Source: G963666895 sp963666895
Lineage (GTDB): Bacteria; Desulfobacterota; Desulfovibrionia; Desulfovibrionales; Desulfovibrionaceae
DNA: 64,000 bases
Direction of reading: 5' to 3'
NCBI GenBank assembly: GCA_963666895.2
Contig: CAXXNS010000010.1
Coordinates: forward strand, 186,001-250,000
Shown: in pieces, positions 35,556 through 44,128 of the stretch
How positions within the stretch are numbered: position 1 is the first letter of the stretch
Layout of the letters: every line of letters begins with the position of its first letter
Notes under the pieces: generated by a model
Seen by the model: only the letters and a program-made list of their open reading frames with translations
What the model was told of the DNA's origin: nothing
The model's database searches: none
Translations under genes and position numbers: made by a program

Positions 35556-37256
35556 ATGTATCTGGGCATCGACGTGGGCGGCACCCACACCGACGCCGTG
35601 GCCGTGGAGGTCGAGGGCGGACGGGCGCGGGTGGCCGCCTCCTGCAAGGTCAAGACGCGGCAAAAGCTCCTGGACTCCATCCTGGAGGCCCTGGGCAAGC
35701 TGGCCGAATCGGTTGACCCGGCCAAGGTCCGGCAGCTCAACCTGTCCACCACCCTGTCCACCAACGCCCTGGCCCAGGGGCGCACCGAGGAGGTGGGGGT
35801 GCTGGTCACGGCCGGGCCGGGCATCGACCCCGAGACCTTCATGCCCTGCCGCCACTACCACGTCATCCCCGGGTCCATGGACCACCGGGGCAAGGAAACC
35901 ATGCCCGTGGACACCAACGCGGCGGCCGCGGCCGCCCGGGCCTGCCAGGAGGACGGGGTCAACGTGTTCGCCCTGGTGGGCAAGTTCTCCACCCGCAACC
36001 CCCGCCACGAGAACACCCTGCGCCATCTGCTCTGCCGCACCGACGACCAGGGCGCCTGCGAGACCGCGGACTTCGTCACCCTGGGCCACAAACTCTCGGG
36101 CCAGCTGGGCTTTCCCCGGCGCATGGCCACGGCCTATTTCAACTGCGCGGTGTGGCGCATCTTCAACGACTTCGCCACGGCCGTGGAGCAGGGCCTGGCC
36201 GACCTGGGCCTGGGCCACGTGCGCGTGAACATCCTCAAGGCGGACGGCGGCACCATGCCCCTGACCGCTGCCCGGTCCCGGCCCGTGGAGTCCATCTTCT
36301 CGGGCCCGGCCGCCTCGGTCATGGGCATCGTGGCCCTGTGCGACATCTTTCACGACTCGGTCATCCTGGACATCGGCGGCACCACCACGGACATCGCCAT
36401 CTTCGCGGCCGGCGCGCCGCTCATCGAGCCGGACGGCATCGCCATCGGCTCCCACCCGACCCTGGTCCGGGCGCTCAAGACGCGGTCCATCCCCGTGGGC
36501 GGGGACTCGGCCCTGTCCATGCTCGGCGACGAGGTGCGCGTGGGACCGCAGCGGTTCGGCCCCTCGGCCGCGGACGGCGGGGACCGGGCCACCCTGTCCG
36601 ACGCGCTCAACTGGATCGGGGCGTGCAGCGTGGGCGACGTGGACGCGTCCCGCCGGGCCATCGAGAAGTACGCTGCCGAGCACACCATCGGCCCGGACGA
36701 GCTGGCCAAGCAGGCCGTGGACGCGGCCGCCGCGGCCATCGAGAAAGCCACCCGGGAGCTGGTGGAGGACATCAACGCCCGGCCCGTGTACACCATCCAC
36801 GAACTGCTGGAGTCGGCCCGCATCGTGCCGCGCAAGCTCTACCTCATGGGCGGCCCGGCCGAGGCCATGAAGATGCCCCTGTTCGGGCGCTTCAGGCTGT
36901 CCACCGAGGTGCCCGAGCACTCCGGGGTAGCCAATGCCATCGGCGCGGCCCTGACCCGCACCACCACGGACATGGAGCTGTTCGCGGACACCGACCGCCA
37001 CGTCATGTTCATCCCCTCCCTGGGGCACAAGGAGAACGTGAGCACCGACTATTCCCTGGAGGACGCCAAGCAGGACGCCATGAACCACCTCCTGGCCCAC
37101 CTGGTGGACCTGCGTCTGGCCCAGGACGCGGCCCGGGCCGAGATCACCAGCGCGGACGCCTTCAACATGGTGGACGGCATACACACCATCGGCCGCAACA
37201 TCCGCGTCACCTGCCAGATCAAGCCCGGCGTGCTGGCCACGCTGAGGGAGGGGTAG
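35556..37256 (+). CDS. Hydantoinase/oxoprolinase (HyuA) family protein
   Basis: 566 residues with the ASKHA-type ATPase folds of HyuA. The N-terminal phosphate loop is GIDVGGTHTDAV; STTLSTNALAQG follows, then IFSGPAASVMGIV and the second phosphate motif DIGGTTTDIAIF. HyuA-type proteins hydrolyse ATP to open hydantoins or 5-oxoproline, or carboxylate acetone/acetophenone, usually with HyuB, which is absent here. The start at 35556 follows AAAGGGG; a GTG at 35535 is less likely. The HDAC-like gene starts one base after its stop, so the two act together. Confidence 0.85.
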   Translation: MYLGIDVGGTHTDAVAVEVEGGRARVAASCKVKTRQKLLDSILEALGKLAESVDPAKVRQLNLSTTLSTNALAQGRTEEVGVLVTAGPGIDPETFMPCRHYHVIPGSMDHRGKETMPVDTNAAAAAARACQEDGVNVFALVGKFSTRNPRHENTLRHLLCRTDDQGACETADFVTLGHKLSGQLGFPRRMATAYFNCAVWRIFNDFATAVEQGLADLGLGHVRVNILKADGGTMPLTAARSRPVESIFSGPAASVMGIVALCDIFHDSVILDIGGTTTDIAIFAAGAPLIEPDGIAIGSHPTLVRALKTRSIPVGGDSALSMLGDEVRVGPQRFGPSAADGGDRATLSDALNWIGACSVGDVDASRRAIEKYAAEHTIGPDELAKQAVDAAAAAIEKATRELVEDINARPVYTIHELLESARIVPRKLYLMGGPAEAMKMPLFGRFRLSTEVPEHSGVANAIGAALTRTTTDMELFADTDRHVMFIPSLGHKENVSTDYSLEDAKQDAMNHLLAHLVDLRLAQDAARAEITSADAFNMVDGIHTIGRNIRVTCQIKPGVLATLREG

Positions 37257-37257
37257 C

Positions 37258-38574
37258 ATGCTCAAGGCCGCGCACAAGCTGGGCGTGATCTTCTTCCCGG
37301 CATTCGACTGGGCCATCTCCCCCACCCATCCGGAGCGGGAGGAGCGGCTCTTGTACACCCAGGACCAGCTCAAGGAGGAAGGCCTGTTCGACGCCGAGGG
37401 CGTGCGCGAGTACAAGCCCGACGTGGCCGAGCGCGAGGACGTGGAGCGGACGCACTTCACCTTCCCGGACGTGGACGCCGTGACCACGCACTCCCACTTC
37501 GTGAGCGCGGGCGGAGCCATCAAGGCGGCCCGGCTGGTCCTGGACAACGAGCGAGACCGGGCCTTCGCCCTGGTCCGGCCGCCCGGGCACCACGCCATGA
37601 AGTGCGTGCGCGGGGCGCGCGGGTTCTGCAACATCAACATCGAAGCCGTGATGATCGAGTGGATCCGCGAGCATTACGGCCACAAGCGCATCGCCATCGT
37701 GGACACGGACTGCCACCACGGCGACGGCACCCAGGACGTGTACTGGCACGACCCGGACACCCTGTTCATCTCCCTGCACCAGGACGGCCGCACCCTGTTC
37801 CCGGGCACGGGCTTCCCCTTTGAGTCGGGCGGGCCCAGGGCCATGGGCAAGACCGTGAACATCCCCCTGCCCCCGGGCACCTCGGACGAGGGCTTCCTCA
37901 TGGTGGCCGAGCGGGTCATCCTGCCCATCCTGGAGGACTTTGGTCCCGACCTGATCATCAACTCCGCGGGCCAGGACAACCACTTCACCGACCCCATCAC
38001 GGACATGAACTTCTCGGCCCAGGGCTACGCCAGGCTGTCCGAGATGCTGCGCCCGGACATCGCCGTGCTCGAGGGGGGCTACGCCATCCAGGGAGCCCTG
38101 CCCTACGTCAACCTGGGGCTGTGCCTGTCCATGGCCGGGCTGGACTACTCCCACGTGGCCGAGCCGGACTACGACCCAAAGCGGCTTGCCCAGTCGGCCC
38201 AGATCACGGCCTACCTGGAGGAGCTTTGCCGCCAGTTGCCCAGCGTGTACTTCCAGCCCAAGGACAAGCCCAAGGAAGGCAACTTCGTGGGGGACTGGTA
38301 CGTGCGCAACAAGTCCATCTTCTACGACACGGACGGGTTCCAGGAGACCCAAAAGGAATCACTGTATTTGTGCGACCATTGTAGGGGGGTCTTGAAGATC
38401 GAGTCACAGGTGGGCAGCGTGACCTGCCTGGGCGTGGAGGCGCCCACCGGGGCCTGCGAGGGGTGCGTGAACCTGGCCCACTCCATCGCCGAGGAGGCCC
38501 AGATCAAGTCCACCCACCGCTTCATCCAGCTCATCGACCGGCCGAACAAGGAATACACCCGGTTCGGGTATTAG
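37258..38574 (+). CDS. Histone deacetylase/acetylpolyamine amidohydrolase family protein with C-terminal zinc-ribbon-like extension
   Basis: 438 residues. The arginase-fold deacetylase domain (~1-330) keeps the charge-relay and metal-site motifs RPPGHHA, DTDCHHGDGTQDVYW, INSAGQDNH and LEGGY. After ~residue 375 a further 60-residue segment carries CDHC...CLG...CEGC, apparently a zinc ribbon, which ordinary AcuC/AphA proteins lack. Family members remove acyl groups from lysines, polyamines or other amines. Tight coupling (1 base) to a HyuA-like amidase suggests a shared amide substrate; that is inference. A terminator lies 31 bases downstream. Confidence 0.85.
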   Translation: MLKAAHKLGVIFFPAFDWAISPTHPEREERLLYTQDQLKEEGLFDAEGVREYKPDVAEREDVERTHFTFPDVDAVTTHSHFVSAGGAIKAARLVLDNERDRAFALVRPPGHHAMKCVRGARGFCNINIEAVMIEWIREHYGHKRIAIVDTDCHHGDGTQDVYWHDPDTLFISLHQDGRTLFPGTGFPFESGGPRAMGKTVNIPLPPGTSDEGFLMVAERVILPILEDFGPDLIINSAGQDNHFTDPITDMNFSAQGYARLSEMLRPDIAVLEGGYAIQGALPYVNLGLCLSMAGLDYSHVAEPDYDPKRLAQSAQITAYLEELCRQLPSVYFQPKDKPKEGNFVGDWYVRNKSIFYDTDGFQETQKESLYLCDHCRGVLKIESQVGSVTCLGVEAPTGACEGCVNLAHSIAEEAQIKSTHRFIQLIDRPNKEYTRFGY

Positions 38575-38604
38575 CCCTTCCGCGCTCCTTTCCGCACCCT
38601 GTCA

Positions 38605-38625
38605 ACCCGGCAATCCGGGTCTTTT
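38605..38625 (+). terminator. Rho-independent terminator after the deacetylase gene
   Basis: ACCCGG-CAAT-CCGGGT followed by CTTTT. Confidence 0.6.
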
Positions 38626-38713
38626 GGCGTCCAATCCGGGGGTGATTCCGTCCCGTCCCAGAATCCCGTGTTATGGTTTTGCGAGTGATTATGGCCAACC
38701 ATGACAAGGAGAA

Positions 38714-39229
38714 ATGAAAATAAACGAACAATGGCTTCAACACATCGGCGATGATCAACTGGTCCACGGACTGCCCAAGCATATGGCCGGTGTGGCAAAA
38801 ACAAAAACCAAGGGCTGGTGGAGGTATATTCCCAAAGCCACTGCATGCGGACAAATGCAAGGCAATGGAGGGACTATGGTTCGAAGAATACCGGGGCCGG
38901 TCCATCCCAACTGCCAGTGTGAAATTAGACAGGAGCCTATACCGAATGTTAACATCGTAGGCACGTTGCAGGGATTTGAGGATACCGCCACGGAGATATT
39001 CGGCGCTGGTCAAAAAATCACCGTAACAATCAAGAATCTCGGCCCGTTCGCCGCCGGCGCAAGGGTATGGGTAGACCGATCGGAATGGAAAGCTACTCAA
39101 ACATTATTTCCAGGGCAGAGCGAAGCCTTTGTTTTCACCAAGTTCGGTGAACTCCCCGTCCCCTGGGAGGTCTTTCTCATCTGTCTCGCAGGCGACAATT
39201 CAACGCTCCAGTACTTCATCCAAGGATAG
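38714..39229 (+). CDS. Unrecognised cytosolic protein with HPNCQC motif
   Basis: 171 residues without a signal peptide or membrane helix. Residues ~40-75 contain a Cys-Gly and a PGPVHPNCQCEI motif that recalls the HPNCRC signature of phage Mu gpF-like and polymorphic-toxin domains. The C-terminal half (ITVTIKNLGPFAAGARVWVD, then SEAFVFTKFGELPVPWEVFL) looks like a beta-sandwich. Base composition and codon use are clearly less GC-rich than the flanks. AAGGAGAA precedes the start. The next gene begins 7 bases after its stop. Possible transferred effector-type gene; function unknown. Confidence 0.65.
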   Translation: MKINEQWLQHIGDDQLVHGLPKHMAGVAKTKTKGWWRYIPKATACGQMQGNGGTMVRRIPGPVHPNCQCEIRQEPIPNVNIVGTLQGFEDTATEIFGAGQKITVTIKNLGPFAAGARVWVDRSEWKATQTLFPGQSEAFVFTKFGELPVPWEVFLICLAGDNSTLQYFIQG

Positions 39230-39235
39230 CCCCAG

Positions 39236-39679
39236 ATGAAAAAACTTCTCGTCCTCTTTCTTCTGCTGCTCCCTGTCGCCGCGTTCGCCCAGGATATTTA
39301 CGACGTCTCCTGCGCGAACCTGAAAAGAATCCGGATCGCGCGTGTGGACGACACCTATTGGAACATTGAAACATACGATGGGCATTTCTATGTCCTTGCA
39401 TTGGAATTGAAGCCCGACGCCGCGCGTGAATTCGTGAGAGTACGAAATGCCGCCTCGACCCTTCATATCCTTTACCGAGGCGAGGTTGTTCCCCGGGAAT
39501 ACCTCATGATCACGACCAACGGAAAGCCCGTGCGGGAAGACGTGCCCACATTGACCGGCTTTCCCGACCAAGGGATCAACATCGCCGTGCTGCGGGAAGA
39601 AGACGCTTTTGAAATAGCGCGCGAAATCTGCCCGGACCTGGTGCCGGACAAGGTCATCATTGACGGGCATTGGGAATAA
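39236..39679 (+). CDS. Secreted protein of unknown function, partner of the preceding gene
   Basis: 147 residues with a classical signal peptide (KKLLVLFLLLLPVAAFA) and a small mature domain (SCANLKRIRIARVDDTYWNI; YLMITTNGKPVREDVP) ending in DKVIIDGHWE. I do not recognise the family. It is 7 bases after the HPNC-motif gene and shares its lower GC. A cytosolic protein followed by a small exported one is the layout of some effector/immunity pairs, but nothing else supports that here. Confidence 0.65.
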   Translation: MKKLLVLFLLLLPVAAFAQDIYDVSCANLKRIRIARVDDTYWNIETYDGHFYVLALELKPDAAREFVRVRNAASTLHILYRGEVVPREYLMITTNGKPVREDVPTLTGFPDQGINIAVLREEDAFEIAREICPDLVPDKVIIDGHWE

Positions 39680-39749
39680 CCCCCACGCGCTCGCGCGAGG
39701 CCGGGGAGGCTTTGGAACAGGCGGCCAGGACGATTCCCCCCACCGGGGG

Positions 39750-40358
39750 TCAGTCCTCTTTGAGCCGACCCAGCAGGAAGATGCCGTAGGAGGCGAAGAG
39801 CCCGGGCATGAACCGGACCACCTTGCCGGTCTCCTCGTGGTGGTGGGTGCGGATGGCCACCTCCTTGAGGATGGGCGCGCCCAGGTGGCGGCAGAAGTCC
39901 GCAAAGTCCCGGAGCGTGATGACCCGGATGTTGGGCGTGTCGAACCACTGGTACGGCAGCTCCCTGGACACCGGGGCCCGACCCGTGAACAGCATCTGCA
40001 AGCGGTGCCGCCAGTGCGCGAAGTTGGGGAAGGACACGATTCCCTGCCTGCCGACGCGGAGCATCTCCCGGATGAGCCCGGCCGGGTCCATGACCTGCAT
40101 GAGCGCCTGGGACAGGATCACGTAGTCGAACGCGTCGTCCGGGTAGTCCCGCACCTCCTCGTTCATGTCGCCGTGCACCACGCTCACCCCCCGGCGGATG
40201 CCCTCGGCCACCTTGTCCTCCACGGCCTCGATGCCCGTGCCCCGGACGCCCTTGTCCTCCTTGAGCATCTTGAGCAGGGAGCCGCGGCCGCAGCCCAGGT
40301 CCAGCACGGTGGAGCCGGGCTCGATCCAGGAGGCGATGACGCGCAGGTCAAAGCGCAT
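39750..40358 (-). CDS. metW: Methionine biosynthesis protein MetW
   Basis: 202-residue methyltransferase-fold protein: VLDLGCGRGSLLKMLKE (SAM motif), GIEAVEDKVAEGIRRGVSVV, and the MetW-typical DYVILSQALMQVMDP and SFPNFAHWRHRLQMLF plus PYQWFDTPNIRVITLRDF. MetW works with MetX in making O-acetylhomoserine. The start overlaps the metX 3' end by 11 bases, the usual metXW coupling. Confidence 0.93.
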   Translation of the reverse strand: MRFDLRVIASWIEPGSTVLDLGCGRGSLLKMLKEDKGVRGTGIEAVEDKVAEGIRRGVSVVHGDMNEEVRDYPDDAFDYVILSQALMQVMDPAGLIREMLRVGRQGIVSFPNFAHWRHRLQMLFTGRAPVSRELPYQWFDTPNIRVITLRDFADFCRHLGAPILKEVAIRTHHHEETGKVVRFMPGLFASYGIFLLGRLKED

Positions 40359-41532
40359 TGCGAACCTCCTTTTCCTGGGCCTGCACCCGGTCCAGGAACC
40401 CGCGCATGAGCGCGGCCAGCCGCTCGTTGGGCAGCAGGAAGGCGTCGTGGCCCCACTGGGCCTGGATCTCCAGGAAGCTCACGTCCAGCCCGTTCTTCTT
40501 CATGGCCTGGACCAGGGCCTTGGACTGGTAGGTAGGGTAGAGCCAGTCCGAGGAGTAGGAGACCACCAGGTAGGCGCAGGCGGCCCGGGAGAACGCGGCC
40601 ACGGCCGAGTCGCTGCCCCAGCGCTTCTCCAGGTTGAAGTAGTCCGCGGCCCGGGTCATGCGCAGGAAGGCGTTGGCGTCGAAGCGGTCCACGAACTTGC
40701 CGCCCTGGTAGCGCAGATAGCTCTCCACCTGGAAGTCGGCCTCGAAGTCGAATGAGATTTCACAGCGGTCCTGGAGGCGGCGGTCGAACTTCTGCCTCAT
40801 GGCCGCGTCGGACAAATAGGTGATGTGGCCGATCATGCGGGCCACGGCCAGGCCGTGCTCGGGCTTGGCCCCGTCGTAATAGTCCCCGCCCGCGAAGTCC
40901 GGGTCGGCCAGGATGGCCTGCCGGGCCACCTCGTTGAAGGCGATGGCCTGGGCCGAGTGCTTGGTGGTGGTGGCCAGGGGCATGGCCGAGGCCACCTTGT
41001 CCGGGTAGCGCACGCTCCACTCCAGGGCCTGCATGCCGCCCATGGACCCGCCCGTGACGCTGAGCAGCCGTTTGACGCCCAGGTGGTCGATCAACCGCCG
41101 CTGGGCCCGGACCATGTCCGCGATGGTCACCACCGGGAAGGCGGAGCCGTAGGGCTTGCCCGTGGCCGGGTTGACTGAGGCCGGGCCCGTGGAGCCCATG
41201 CACCCGCCCAGCACATTGGAACAGATGACGAAATACTTGTCCGTGTCCATGCCCTTGCCCGGGCCGATCATGATGTCCCACCAGCCGGGCCGTGGGTCGG
41301 CCGGGTCGTGGTATCCGGCCGCGTGGGCATCGCCGGTCAGGGCGTGGCAGACCAGGATGGCGTTGGACCCGTCCTGGTTGAGCTCGCCCCAGGTCTCGTA
41401 GGCCAGGGTGACCGGGGCCAGGGTGCGGCCGCACTCCAACTCGAAGGAGCCGTCCTCCCCGAAGGTCAGGAACTTCCGCTCCACCTGCCCGGCCGAGCCC
41501 GCGCCCTGGGTATGCTCCGTGTACTCGCTCAT
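40348..41532 (-). CDS. metX: Homoserine O-acetyltransferase
   Basis: 394-residue alpha/beta hydrolase-fold enzyme that transfers acetyl from acetyl-CoA to homoserine, committing it to methionine. Visible are the GTLAPVTLAYETWGEL-type N-terminus, VCHALTGDAHA, NVLGGCMGSTGP, the nucleophile elbow VTGGSMGGMQALEW and the catalytic His in QWGHDAFLL. Its ATG overlaps the stop of the upstream MscS gene (ATGA) and metW overlaps its end, so all three are translationally chained. Could act with succinyl-CoA; the family alone does not decide. Confidence 0.95.
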   Translation of the reverse strand: MSEYTEHTQGAGSAGQVERKFLTFGEDGSFELECGRTLAPVTLAYETWGELNQDGSNAILVCHALTGDAHAAGYHDPADPRPGWWDIMIGPGKGMDTDKYFVICSNVLGGCMGSTGPASVNPATGKPYGSAFPVVTIADMVRAQRRLIDHLGVKRLLSVTGGSMGGMQALEWSVRYPDKVASAMPLATTTKHSAQAIAFNEVARQAILADPDFAGGDYYDGAKPEHGLAVARMIGHITYLSDAAMRQKFDRRLQDRCEISFDFEADFQVESYLRYQGGKFVDRFDANAFLRMTRAADYFNLEKRWGSDSAVAAFSRAACAYLVVSYSSDWLYPTYQSKALVQAMKKNGLDVSFLEIQAQWGHDAFLLPNERLAALMRGFLDRVQAQEKEVRNAL

Positions 41533-42758
41533 GAATCCTGGTCGCCCGCCAATTCCCTGGGCACGCGGGGGTCGAGGTACTGGTTGCGCTGGTAGACCCG
41601 CAGCCGGAACCAGGGCAGGGACGCCAGCAGATGGTCGAAGATGTCGGCCTGGATGGACTCGTAATGGGTCCACACGGTGTCGTTGATGAAACAGTAAATC
41701 TCCACGGGCAGCCCCTTCTCGTCCGGGGCTAGGTGGCGGATCATGCAGGTCTGGTCGTGGCGGACCTTGGGATGGGCGTCCAGCCAGGCCTGGGCGTAGG
41801 CCCGGAAGCAGCCCAGGTTGGTCATGCGGCGGCCGTTGACCGGGTGGACCGGGTCGGCCCCGGAGGCCTTGTTGGCCTCGTCGATCTCGGCCTTGCGCTG
41901 GTCCAGGTAGGGCTTGAGGATCTGGATCTTCTCCAGGGAGGCCAGGAGCTTCTCGTCCACGAATCCCACCGAGGCCTGGTCCAGAACCAGGGCGCGCTTG
42001 ACCCGCCGGGCTCCGGCCTCGGACATGCCGCGCCAGTTCTTGAAGGAGTTCTCGGTCAGCTTGTAGGTGGGGATGGAGACGATGGTCTTGTCCCAGTTCT
42101 GGACGCGCACCGTGTGCAGGGCGATGTCCACGACCTCGCCGTCCGCGCCGAAGGAGGGCATCTCCAGCCAGTCGCCCTTGCGCAGCAGGTCCCCCCCGGA
42201 CAGGGTCAGCCCGGCCACGAAGGACAGGATGGTGTCGCGGAAGACCAGCAGGATGACCGCGGACAGCGCGCCCACGCCCGAGAGCAGAGCCCAGGGCGAC
42301 TTGCCCAGGGCCACGGCCACCGCGGCCACCCCGGCCAGGATGAATATGAAGAGCTTGATCAGCTGGACGATGCCCTTGATGGGCCGCCGCTGGGACAGGG
42401 GGGTCCTCTGATAGACCTCCTCCCCGGCCGAGAGCACGCCGTTGGCCACCAGCACGGTGACCACGATGAGGTAGACCAGGATGGCCCGCTTGATGCCCAG
42501 AGTCAGGTCCGGGAACAGGTCGGCCGCGTAGGTGAGCGCCAGGGCGGGCACGAACAGGGCCAGGCGGTGGAACACCTTCTGATGCATGAGGGCGTCGTCC
42601 CACCCGACCTTGGTGCGGGCCGTGACCCTCCGCATGACCTGGAGCAGGATGATCCGCGACACGATGTAGGACAGCCAGGCCAGGACCAGGACGATGCCGC
42701 CCAGGGCCAGGTCGCTGACCACGGTGTGCGCCTCGAAGAATTTCCAGATCACGTCCAT
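41529..42758 (-). CDS. MscS-family mechanosensitive channel, YbdG-like
   Basis: 409 residues with about five N-terminal helices and an MscS pore/beta domain: the pore helix region GVGALSAVILLVFRDTILSF, then GDWLEMPSFGADGEVVDIAL and VSIPTYKLTENSFKNWRGMS. The inserted segment and the C-terminal domain (ETYCFINDT-like VEIYCFINDTVWTHYE) are as in the YbdG/MscM group. It releases solutes on membrane tension. It overlaps metX by 4 bases and lies 6 bases after the next channel gene, an unusual link between osmotic valves and methionine synthesis. Confidence 0.88.
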   Translation of the reverse strand: MDVIWKFFEAHTVVSDLALGGIVLVLAWLSYIVSRIILLQVMRRVTARTKVGWDDALMHQKVFHRLALFVPALALTYAADLFPDLTLGIKRAILVYLIVVTVLVANGVLSAGEEVYQRTPLSQRRPIKGIVQLIKLFIFILAGVAAVAVALGKSPWALLSGVGALSAVILLVFRDTILSFVAGLTLSGGDLLRKGDWLEMPSFGADGEVVDIALHTVRVQNWDKTIVSIPTYKLTENSFKNWRGMSEAGARRVKRALVLDQASVGFVDEKLLASLEKIQILKPYLDQRKAEIDEANKASGADPVHPVNGRRMTNLGCFRAYAQAWLDAHPKVRHDQTCMIRHLAPDEKGLPVEIYCFINDTVWTHYESIQADIFDHLLASLPWFRLRVYQRNQYLDPRVPRELAGDQDS

Positions 42759-42764
42759 GCCGGG

Positions 42765-44120
42765 CTACTCCTTGTCCTCGACGAGTTTGGTTCCCGGCGG
42801 CAGGCTCTTCACATGCAGGTCGCGCTGGGGGAAGGGGATCTCGATGTTATGCTCCGCGAACAGGTCCCAGACGCGGAACAGGATGTCGCTGGTCACGTTG
42901 GCCACCCCGGCCATGGGGTCGGACAGCCAGATGCGGATGTCGAAGTCCACGCTGGAGTCGCCGAACCCGATGAGCCGCACGAACGGCGCGGGCTCCTGGA
43001 GCACCCGGTCCACACCCTCCACGGCCTGGTAGAGGAGCTTCTCCACCAGCCGCAGGTCCGAGCCGTAGGACACGCCCACCGGAATCTTGACCCGCACGTT
43101 GGAGTCCCGGTGGGACCAGTTGATGACCTCGTTGGTGACGAAATTCTCGTTGGGCACCAGGAATTCCTTGCCGTCGCGGGTGAGCACCGAGGTGTACCGG
43201 GCGCTGATGTTCTCCACCCGGCCGAAGACCCCGGAAATTTCGATGGTGTCCCCGGGCTTGATGGACCTGTCCAGCAGCAGGATGACCCCGGACACCAGGT
43301 TGGAGAAGACCTTTTGCAGGCCAAAGCCGATGCCCACGCCGATGGCCCCGGAGAACAGGGCCAGGCTGGTCAGGTCGATGCCCACCCCGGACAGGGCGAT
43401 GAGCGCGGCCGCGGCGTACAACCCCACGGTGACGGTCTTGGTCATGAGCACCTGGACCGAAGGGGACACGTGGTCCGAGCCCTGGATGCGACCGTCGAAG
43501 AAGCGCGACAGCACCGTGGCCGCCTGGACCAGGACCAGGCCCAGGAACAGGGCCTTGGTCAGGGACAGCAGGGACACCCGCGACCCGCTGAAGTTCATGG
43601 ACACGGCGTCCAGGGCCGCGCTCACCGGGGCCAGCAGCCCGACCACGGACAGGGCCACGGCGAACCAGATGGTCACGGCCACGATGCGGGCCCAGAAGCG
43701 GTTGGGGATGAGGATGACGCAGAGCCGGATGAGCACCCAGGCTCCGGCCAGCTTGATGGCCGGGTCCAGGAGTACGGGATACAGGTCCAGGCCGGTGTAC
43801 ACAAGCCGGGCCGCCAGCACGAAGGCCGCGCACAGGGCCACCGGGGTGACGCGGCGCAGGGAGCGCGCGAACTTGGCCAGGTAGTCGGTTCCGGCCATGG
43901 TCCGGCCCAGGCGGTGGTCGAATCGACCCTTGAGCCGGGACCAGAGGAACGCGGCCAGGAGCACGGACAGGCCGATGACCGCGGCCTCCACCAGGGTGGA
44001 CCAGCGCAGGAAGTCCCGCTCCAGCCACAGCCGGGCGCGGTCCAGCAGTTCGGTCAGGCCCAGGGCCAGGGAGTCCGAGGGCACGGCCTGGGTAACGGAG
44101 TCGGTGACTTGTGGATTCAT
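42765..44120 (-). CDS. MscS-family mechanosensitive channel (second, different type)
   Basis: 451 residues: an N-terminal hydrophilic segment, six to eight helices, then the MscS core with LFSGAIGVGIGFGLQKVFSN (pore helix), GVILLLDRSIKPGDTIEISG, and VPNENFVTNEVINWSHRDSN. The C-terminal domain follows (SVDFDIRIWLSDP; IEIPFPQRDLHV). This resembles the C-terminal half of MscK/YnaI-type channels and differs from its neighbour, so they are not a recent duplicate. It is followed by the YbdG-like gene after 6 bases. Confidence 0.9.
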   Translation of the reverse strand: MNPQVTDSVTQAVPSDSLALGLTELLDRARLWLERDFLRWSTLVEAAVIGLSVLLAAFLWSRLKGRFDHRLGRTMAGTDYLAKFARSLRRVTPVALCAAFVLAARLVYTGLDLYPVLLDPAIKLAGAWVLIRLCVILIPNRFWARIVAVTIWFAVALSVVGLLAPVSAALDAVSMNFSGSRVSLLSLTKALFLGLVLVQAATVLSRFFDGRIQGSDHVSPSVQVLMTKTVTVGLYAAAALIALSGVGIDLTSLALFSGAIGVGIGFGLQKVFSNLVSGVILLLDRSIKPGDTIEISGVFGRVENISARYTSVLTRDGKEFLVPNENFVTNEVINWSHRDSNVRVKIPVGVSYGSDLRLVEKLLYQAVEGVDRVLQEPAPFVRLIGFGDSSVDFDIRIWLSDPMAGVANVTSDILFRVWDLFAEHNIEIPFPQRDLHVKSLPPGTKLVEDKE

Positions 44121-44128
44121 GCCATTCC

